Shown here piece after piece: positions 59,008 through 64,000 of a DNA stretch of 64,000 bases (position 1 is the stretch's first letter; the number at the start of each line of letters is the position of its first letter). The stretch is from Crocosphaera sp. (GTDB lineage Bacteria; Cyanobacteriota; Cyanobacteriia; Cyanobacteriales; Microcystaceae), in contig JASJDN010000007.1 of the NCBI GenBank assembly GCA_030065205.1, positions 33,246-97,245 on the forward strand, given 5' to 3'. The notes under the pieces were generated by a model. That model was not told where the DNA came from. It made no database searches and saw only the letters and a list, made by a program, of their open reading frames with translations. The position numbers were made by a program, and so were the translations under genes.

Positions 59008-60027
59008 TTAGGAAATAGTGCGCTTAATTTTTCCCATAATTCCTTGTAGTTTCCTACTAGCTTTGGTGAGGGAACTAGGGGGAATAAATTCACTGGGTTT
59101 TTGGTCAGGATGTTTTAAGAAACGATAATGCAAAAAGATGTCTTTATAGTTAATATCTGCATCTTCTCCTTGACATAAACGGGCAAAAGATGCCGAAGAA
59201 TAATTCATATAATGGATTCGGTGAATGGGTTTTAATCCTTGCTCATTGTAAAGGATATTATCGATGTTTACAAAGGGATCAGCATCGGCACAATTTCCTG
59301 TCCTATCTTGTGCGTCAGAACTTTGGGTAAAATTATAAATAGGTCGTTCACTGCGTAAAGTCAGATAGTTATAGAGAAAAACATCATCCCACCAGCCAAT
59401 TCTATTAATCCATTCTACTTCTCTTTCATTAATTAATTTATCTTCTAATTCGGCTAATTCTTGGGGAGGGAATAACCCTTTTTTAGAAGCAAAAAAACTA
59501 GCATCATGAATCTTTGGTCTAATTTGTTCCTCTGTATAACAACCAGTGGATTCTATAATAGGAATATTTAATGCTGCGTTTTCTGTAGGTTTCCGATGTT
59601 CCCAGTCATCAAAAACAAAATCATACCCTTCTAACTTTTCCCATACATCTTCGATAGATTTCATGGCTAAATTATCAGCTTCGTAGAATACAAAGTGATC
59701 AAATTCCCCATCAAACGCTACAAATTTACGATGTAAATGGCCTTTGTACCATTTAGGACGACTGGCTTTACTTTCTTTGTTTCTGGGATGAGCGTCCCAA
59801 ACTTTATGAGCAAAATTTTCCCATCTGTCAATGGATTGTTGATTCTCAAATAAAGTTAAATTCGGTCTATCTTTGATTTCATTTCTGACTTTATCTAACC
59901 GATCATCATAAGGAATAATACAGATAGGCAGTACAGAACTCACATTCACTTCAATACTGTTGAGTAATGCCACTAGCTGATCATAAACGACATCATTCGC
60001 TAGGGTATAAATCCCTTGAGATACCAT
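59008..60027 (-). CDS. Npun_R2821/R2822-type putative glycosyltransferase-fold protein
   Basis: 339 residues. MVSQGIYTLANDVVYDQLVALLNSIE and LPICIIPYDDRL are followed by VFYEADNLAMKSIEDVWEKL and FDDWEHRK, which look like a DxD-type GT-A core. The family is mainly cyanobacterial and uncharacterised (name from memory). Directly upstream of the GT2 gene and possibly co-acting on a surface polysaccharide. Confidence 0.65.
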   Translation of the reverse strand: MVSQGIYTLANDVVYDQLVALLNSIEVNVSSVLPICIIPYDDRLDKVRNEIKDRPNLTLFENQQSIDRWENFAHKVWDAHPRNKESKASRPKWYKGHLHRKFVAFDGEFDHFVFYEADNLAMKSIEDVWEKLEGYDFVFDDWEHRKPTENAALNIPIIESTGCYTEEQIRPKIHDASFFASKKGLFPPQELAELEDKLINEREVEWINRIGWWDDVFLYNYLTLRSERPIYNFTQSSDAQDRTGNCADADPFVNIDNILYNEQGLKPIHRIHYMNYSSASFARLCQGEDADINYKDIFLHYRFLKHPDQKPSEFIPPSSLTKASRKLQGIMGKIKRTIS

Positions 60028-60044
60028 GATTTTTCCTCAAATGT

Positions 60045-60227
60045 TTATGGTTGATTAATTAATAATTTTCCAATTTGATAGACCTCAAAACCAATAAATA
60101 AGCATAAAATAACTGTCACTAATTTATTGAGCCAAGGAATATTCCCTTTTCCGAAGAAGGAAGCCACAAATTTAGCAACAACAATTCCCATCGCAGCGAA
60201 AATTAAAATTTTACCGATGTTGATCAT
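60045..60227 (-). CDS. Small two-helix membrane protein, 60 aa
   Basis: Not recognised. From ATG 60227 (MINIGKILIFAAMG), with GAGG about 8 nt upstream; a longer in-frame start at 60272 lacks support. Two helices (about 4-22 and 33-52). It lies 17 bp before the glycosyltransferase-like gene, on the same strand, so it may be part of its operon. Confidence 0.55.
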   Translation of the reverse strand: MINIGKILIFAAMGIVVAKFVASFFGKGNIPWLNKLVTVILCLFIGFEVYQIGKLLINQP

Positions 60228-60291
60228 TTCTTTACCTCTCATTAACTTTTGTGTTAGGAAAAACGATGTCACTCTAAACTAAAATTAGGGA

Positions 60292-61707
60292 CTACTGGGA
60301 AAGACTACCATCAGGTAAAATGGCATTTTCTAGGTTAGCACCTTCCATGTTAGCTCCCCCTAAATTCGCTCCTTCCAAATTACTTTTAACCAGTCTTGTG
60401 TATTTTAGTTTAGCATTAAGTAAATTAGCAAATTTAAAATTAGTTTGGCTTAAATTCGCCCCGTTTAAGATCGCCCCTTCTAAATTCGCCCCTGTTAGAT
60501 TTGCTCCTTCTAAGTTAGCTTCTATCAGGTTAACCCCCTGCAAATTCGCCCCCTCTAAATTCGCCCCTGTAAGGGTAGCACCCTTCAAGTAAGCATTACT
60601 GAGGTTTGCTCCTCTTAAGTCAGCTTGAGCTAGGTTAGACTCTTTGAGGTGAGAATCTTTTAAGTTAGCTTCGGTTAATTTAGCCCCCGCTAAATTCCCT
60701 TGTCTTAAGGTTAAATGCCGTAAATAACAGCCCTCACAGTCTTTCGTTGTGAGTAACAGTCTAACGGTGCGCCCTTGCCAATAGATAAACCCTGTTATTC
60801 CCACTAAAGTCATCAAAGAGAGAAAACTGACCCCAACAATAACCGATTTTAGAGAATACTGGTCTAGTATGAGCCAAGGAAATAACACTCCTTTTGCTTC
60901 GACGGGCAAGGGTTCTAACGCTTGATAAGCAGTGAAGGCGTTAGTAAAGCGATCGCTGGCGTTGGGGGCGCTCATTTTCCTTAACCATCCTCTAAAACGG
61001 GGATGAAGATGGAGCAGTAAATGTTGATAATGGAGTTGATAACTGTGGGGATCAATGAGTTGATGAATGTTGTGGCCTGAAGTACCAGTCAACAGACAAA
61101 CTAAAGTCGCCCCTACACTATAAAGATCGGAAGCAGTGCTTAATTGACGGTTAAACATTTCTTCCGGGGGCATAAACCCCACCGTCCCCCGAATGCTACT
61201 ACTCATACCGAGATCGGAACTGCCCATGATGGCAAAGCCAAAGTCAATTAAATAGATTTTGAGTCCCTGATCTCGATCAATTAAGATGTTATCCGGTTTA
61301 ATATCTCCATGAATCACCGGTGGATTTTGTTGTTGAAGATAAATGAGAATTTCGAGAATATTGAGGGCAACTTGTTTAATCTCTTGGGGGGTTAAATCTT
61401 TGACTTCTCCTAAACAGGGAGCTTGTTTATACTCTTGAACTAAGCAAAACCCGTTGGGGGTTTCAAAGGAGTCGAGGTAACGGGGAATACTGGCTAGATT
61501 AAGCGATCGCAGCACCCTTATTTCTGATTGATGGGCGCGGTAACTGTTCCCATTGCCAATTTTAGCGAATTGGTATTGTTTGATGACCACGGTTTTTCGA
61601 GTATCAAGATGGGAGGCGAGATAGGTCACTCGGCCTCCCGTACTATTTTTGCCTAACACTCGTTGGACGTGGTAGTTATACTGTGAAAAGTCGGGATATC
61701 TAGCCAT
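60292..61707 (-). CDS. Serine/threonine protein kinase with membrane segment and pentapeptide repeats
   Basis: 471 residues. Kinase domain about 10-270: K43, E62, HGDIKPDN (133-140) and DFG 155-157. HGD replaces HRD, so it is a non-RD kinase that would not need activation-loop phosphorylation. A membrane helix at about 285-310 follows, then ~130 residues of pentapeptides (ANLEGANLQGVNL). Layout is like Synechocystis SpkB but lacks its N-terminal Cys motif. It is not close to the kinases at 5-9 kb in sequence. Substrate unknown. Downstream small gene at 60045 is 64 bp away. Confidence 0.88.
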   Translation of the reverse strand: MARYPDFSQYNYHVQRVLGKNSTGGRVTYLASHLDTRKTVVIKQYQFAKIGNGNSYRAHQSEIRVLRSLNLASIPRYLDSFETPNGFCLVQEYKQAPCLGEVKDLTPQEIKQVALNILEILIYLQQQNPPVIHGDIKPDNILIDRDQGLKIYLIDFGFAIMGSSDLGMSSSIRGTVGFMPPEEMFNRQLSTASDLYSVGATLVCLLTGTSGHNIHQLIDPHSYQLHYQHLLLHLHPRFRGWLRKMSAPNASDRFTNAFTAYQALEPLPVEAKGVLFPWLILDQYSLKSVIVGVSFLSLMTLVGITGFIYWQGRTVRLLLTTKDCEGCYLRHLTLRQGNLAGAKLTEANLKDSHLKESNLAQADLRGANLSNAYLKGATLTGANLEGANLQGVNLIEANLEGANLTGANLEGAILNGANLSQTNFKFANLLNAKLKYTRLVKSNLEGANLGGANMEGANLENAILPDGSLSQ

Positions 61708-61744
61708 ATTCCCCCCAGGTTAAGGAATCAGTCCTAACAAGGAT

Positions 61745-63652
61745 TTACTGCTCACCAAAATAGGCTTCTAGGGCCTGTTGCACAATCTGATTCATGGGTC
61801 GTTTTTCCTGTTCGGAGGCTTGTTTGAGACGGGCAAACATGGCATCAGGAACGCTGACTCGGTGTTGATTTTTGCGAACACGACGGCGTTTTTTGGGTGT
61901 ATAACTGTCGGAGAAGGTTCTTAGGGCATCAAAGCCGACTCGGTGACAAAATTGCCCAAAAGTTTCGTTCTCTATTTTTTCTTGCTTGAAGTAGGCAAAT
62001 AGAGGTTCAAGAAATTTCTCAATGTCTTTGTCGGGTAATTTCTCGATGTAGGGTTGGGCCAGTTGAGTTTGATTAGCATCACCTCCTAACCATACTTGGT
62101 ACATTCCCGGCGCACTGCCCACAAACCCTAATTCTGCCATGTAGGGACGGGCGCAACCGTTGGGACAGCCGGTCATACGGATGACGATTGTTTCGCCCCC
62201 TAAACCCACATGATTTAACGTCTCGTGAATGCGTTCTAAAATCCCTGGTAAGACTCGTTCTGACTCGGTTATGGCTAATCCACAGGTGGGTAAGGCGGGA
62301 CAGGCCATAGAATAACGGGTTAAGGGGTCTATTTTTTCGGGGTCACTGACAATGCCACAGTGCAGCAAAATGCTGTTAATTCCTGCTTTATGCTCTGGGT
62401 CAATTTCGTAGAAAATGAGGTTATGGTTGGCCGTTAGGCGCATGGGTAGGGCGTATTCATCGGTAATCTTTTTCAACGCCTTTTTTAAGTGAAAACTACC
62501 CTCATCTTTGACCCGACCATTTTCAATAGAAATGCCTAAAAAGAGCTTGCCGTCCCCTTGTTCATACCAGCCGAGATAGTCTTCGTATTTCCAGTCTGGG
62601 AGGGGTTTAAAGGGTTGTAGGGCTTGACCGAAATACTCTTCTACTTTGGTTCTAAATTTATCGAGTCCCCAGTCTTCGATCAGGTATTTCATGCGGGCGT
62701 GGCGACGTTGGGTGCGATCGCCGTAATCCCGTTGGGTGGCTAAGATGGCTTTGATGACATCAAACACATCGGCCTTGTCCACATAGCCCAAGGGATCGGC
62801 TAATCTGGGGAAGGTTTCTTCTTTGTTGTGGGTGCGTCCCATCCCACCGCCCGTCAGGACGTTAAACCCCAGTAATTCCCCGCTATCATCGGTGATCACC
62901 ACTAAACTGACATCGTGGGTGTAGAGATCGATGGAGTTATCCCCCGGTACGGTGACGCTACACTTGAACTTACGGGGCATATAATGTTGCCCGTAAAGGG
63001 GTTCTTCCCCTTCTTTAATCAGGGTTCCGTTGCCATTCCGTTGACGGGCTGCGGTGACTTCGGGGGCTTCTTCAACGCTGATAGCCTTTTCCCCATCTAA
63101 CCAAATTTCGTAATAGGCATTGGTTTGGGGTCGCAAGAGATCGGCTATTTTATCGGCATATTCCCAGGCATATTGGTACTCAGGGCGATTTTTAAACGGG
63201 GCCGGTGGTGCCATGACATTTCTGTTAAGATCCCCACAGGCCCCTAGGGTTGACCCCATGCTCTTGACAATAGAGGCGATCGCTGATTTTAAATTCTTCT
63301 TTAAAATACCGTGCAGTTGAAACCCTTGTCGGGTGGTAACTCGCAGGGTATGATTGCCATATTCATCACTAAGACGATCTAATGTTGCATACAGTTGCGC
63401 CGGGATATAACCCCCAGGGTTACGGGTTCGCAACATCATCTGATAGTCTTTTTCTTGTCCTTTGACGCGGTTATCTCGGTTATCTTGTTGATAAGATCCA
63501 TGAAACTTGAGGATTTGTACCGCATCTTGACTAAAATGGGTAGTATCTTCTAATAATTCGCTTTTTAACGGCTCCCTTAAGAAGTTGCTCTGTTCTTTAA
63601 TGTTTTCTAGTTTGGAAACTTTGCGGGTAGGTGAAACAGGAGTTTTGACCAT
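61745..63652 (-). CDS. sir: Ferredoxin-sulfite reductase with RHH-like C-terminal tail
   Basis: 635 residues. Reduces sulfite to sulfide in assimilation, with electrons from ferredoxin. Motifs: [39 protein letters not shown], and the 4Fe-4S/siroheme Cys in [15 protein letters not shown] and [10 protein letters not shown]. After the enzyme core ends near 585, ~49 residues remain: a very basic [11 protein letters not shown] and [18 protein letters not shown]...[13 protein letters not shown], which reads as a ribbon-helix-helix (Arc/CopG-like) DNA-binding unit. Plant chloroplast SiR is a nucleoid protein. Upstream 63653-63934 has no other ORF. Confidence 0.93.
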   Translation of the reverse strand: MVKTPVSPTRKVSKLENIKEQSNFLREPLKSELLEDTTHFSQDAVQILKFHGSYQQDNRDNRVKGQEKDYQMMLRTRNPGGYIPAQLYATLDRLSDEYGNHTLRVTTRQGFQLHGILKKNLKSAIASIVKSMGSTLGACGDLNRNVMAPPAPFKNRPEYQYAWEYADKIADLLRPQTNAYYEIWLDGEKAISVEEAPEVTAARQRNGNGTLIKEGEEPLYGQHYMPRKFKCSVTVPGDNSIDLYTHDVSLVVITDDSGELLGFNVLTGGGMGRTHNKEETFPRLADPLGYVDKADVFDVIKAILATQRDYGDRTQRRHARMKYLIEDWGLDKFRTKVEEYFGQALQPFKPLPDWKYEDYLGWYEQGDGKLFLGISIENGRVKDEGSFHLKKALKKITDEYALPMRLTANHNLIFYEIDPEHKAGINSILLHCGIVSDPEKIDPLTRYSMACPALPTCGLAITESERVLPGILERIHETLNHVGLGGETIVIRMTGCPNGCARPYMAELGFVGSAPGMYQVWLGGDANQTQLAQPYIEKLPDKDIEKFLEPLFAYFKQEKIENETFGQFCHRVGFDALRTFSDSYTPKKRRRVRKNQHRVSVPDAMFARLKQASEQEKRPMNQIVQQALEAYFGEQ

Positions 63653-63934
63653 TGCAATGAATATTAAATGCTGAACTAATCTAACTATGTTCGTTCAGTC
63701 AGATTTTGAGTGACTTTTTTTATCTTAACTGTTTTCAGTCTCTGTAATCCTTTAAAAAATGTGACAAGCTTTTCTCTGTCTGAAATCTTCAGCATTTAAT
63801 TTTACCGATGGGGCGATTATCGATTATTTTCTACAGTAGAGAAACTATGAAAATTAAACCAAAAACAATGATTGAATTCAATCAATCAATTAAGTGAACT
63901 ACCTACGCTGACCTATCGGTACAGCGTAAGCTTC
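63653..63934. other. Promoter region of the sulfite reductase gene
   Basis: AT-rich, non-coding. No NtcA-like GTA-N8-TAC or other convincing operator was found by eye. A run of T (GACTTTTTTTATC, near 63710-63725) could end a transcript approaching on the plus strand. Confidence 0.35.
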
Positions 63935-64000
63935 TTACCCAACAGATAGCGGAACAGTGGATTTCTTGCGTCCTCCTCTACTCCGTCTTACATCTGGGCG
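63935..64000 (-). CDS. Possible C-terminal end of a gene continuing beyond the window
   Basis: An open minus-strand frame ends with TAA (63935-63937) and carries 21 codons, rich in Arg/Lys and Gly, with GGRKKSTVPLSVG at the end. GC is higher than in the gap beside it. It may be a transposase or other gene remnant; there is too little sequence to identify. Confidence 0.25.
   Translation of the reverse strand, partial: RPDVRRSRGGRKKSTVPLSVG

Noticed and set aside
60320..60592. Plus-strand ORF of 90 codons over the kinase tail
   Set aside because: Antisense of pentapeptide repeats; low-complexity KFAPS repeats only.

Overview
The window is a stretch of cyanobacterial chromosome. Support comes from well over a dozen GCGATCGC (HIP1) octamers, low-GC coding sequence, and lineage-typical genes: CurT, Tic20, a PaO-like Rieske oxygenase, plastid-lipid-associated (fibrillin) and DUF3593 proteins, ferredoxin-sulfite reductase, tandem-domain PTPS and cyanoglobin. 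The style fits a unicellular Crocosphaera/Cyanothece-like organism, but the genus is an inference. No rRNA, convincing tRNA, prophage or CRISPR array was seen.

Layout. 0-4 kb: 3' end of an IS200/IS605-type tnpB with its right-end hairpin, then rlmN, a four-helix-bundle (S23/IVS-type) gene bracketed by inverted octamer repeats, rpsF, a FAH-family hydrolase and a Tic20-like membrane protein. 4-10 kb: a GIY-YIG protein, a small unknown, and two paralogous Ser/Thr kinases around a PIG-V-like mannosyltransferase. 10-15 kb: a giant beta-helix surface protein, grxC-gshB, a pentapeptide-TPR protein and glbN. 15-20 kb: a NACHT-pentapeptide STAND ATPase between two 56-bp direct repeats, then PTPS. 20-30 kb: curT, GNAT, then a cluster of a membrane GTPase-TPR protein, an nSTAND-like ATPase with pentapeptides, a receptor-like periplasmic-binding protein and a divergent Roadblock/V4R protein, then obg. 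30-42 kb: an unlisted 23-aa membrane ORF, an N-terminally extended signal peptidase I, the Rieske oxygenase, fibrillin and a 1982-aa TamB. 42-47 kb: a nicotinamidase-like hydrolase, a Uma2 pseudogene, small genes, nested MITE-like elements, pyrE, and an array of four DnaA-box-like sites at exact 21-bp spacing. 47-54 kb: a multi-PAS histidine kinase, an Rcp1-type response regulator and a RR-PAS-GGDEF-EAL protein. 54-64 kb: ferredoxin, GH13 glucosidase, glutathionyl-hydroquinone reductase, two glycosyltransferase-type genes, a pentapeptide Ser/Thr kinase, and sulfite reductase with a ribbon-helix-helix-like tail.

How it works together. Most genes are single-cistron or short operons of housekeeping and signalling functions. 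Glutathione-linked redox recurs (gshB, grxC, hydroquinone reductase), as does signal transduction (three Ser/Thr kinases, two STAND ATPases, one GTPase, one two-component and cyclic-di-GMP set). Pentapeptide repeats occur in four genes. Intergenic DNA is rich in short palindromic repeat families with purine- or pyrimidine-rich heptamer/octamer cores. Four convergent gene pairs share interlocked stop codons with exactly 4 nt overlap.
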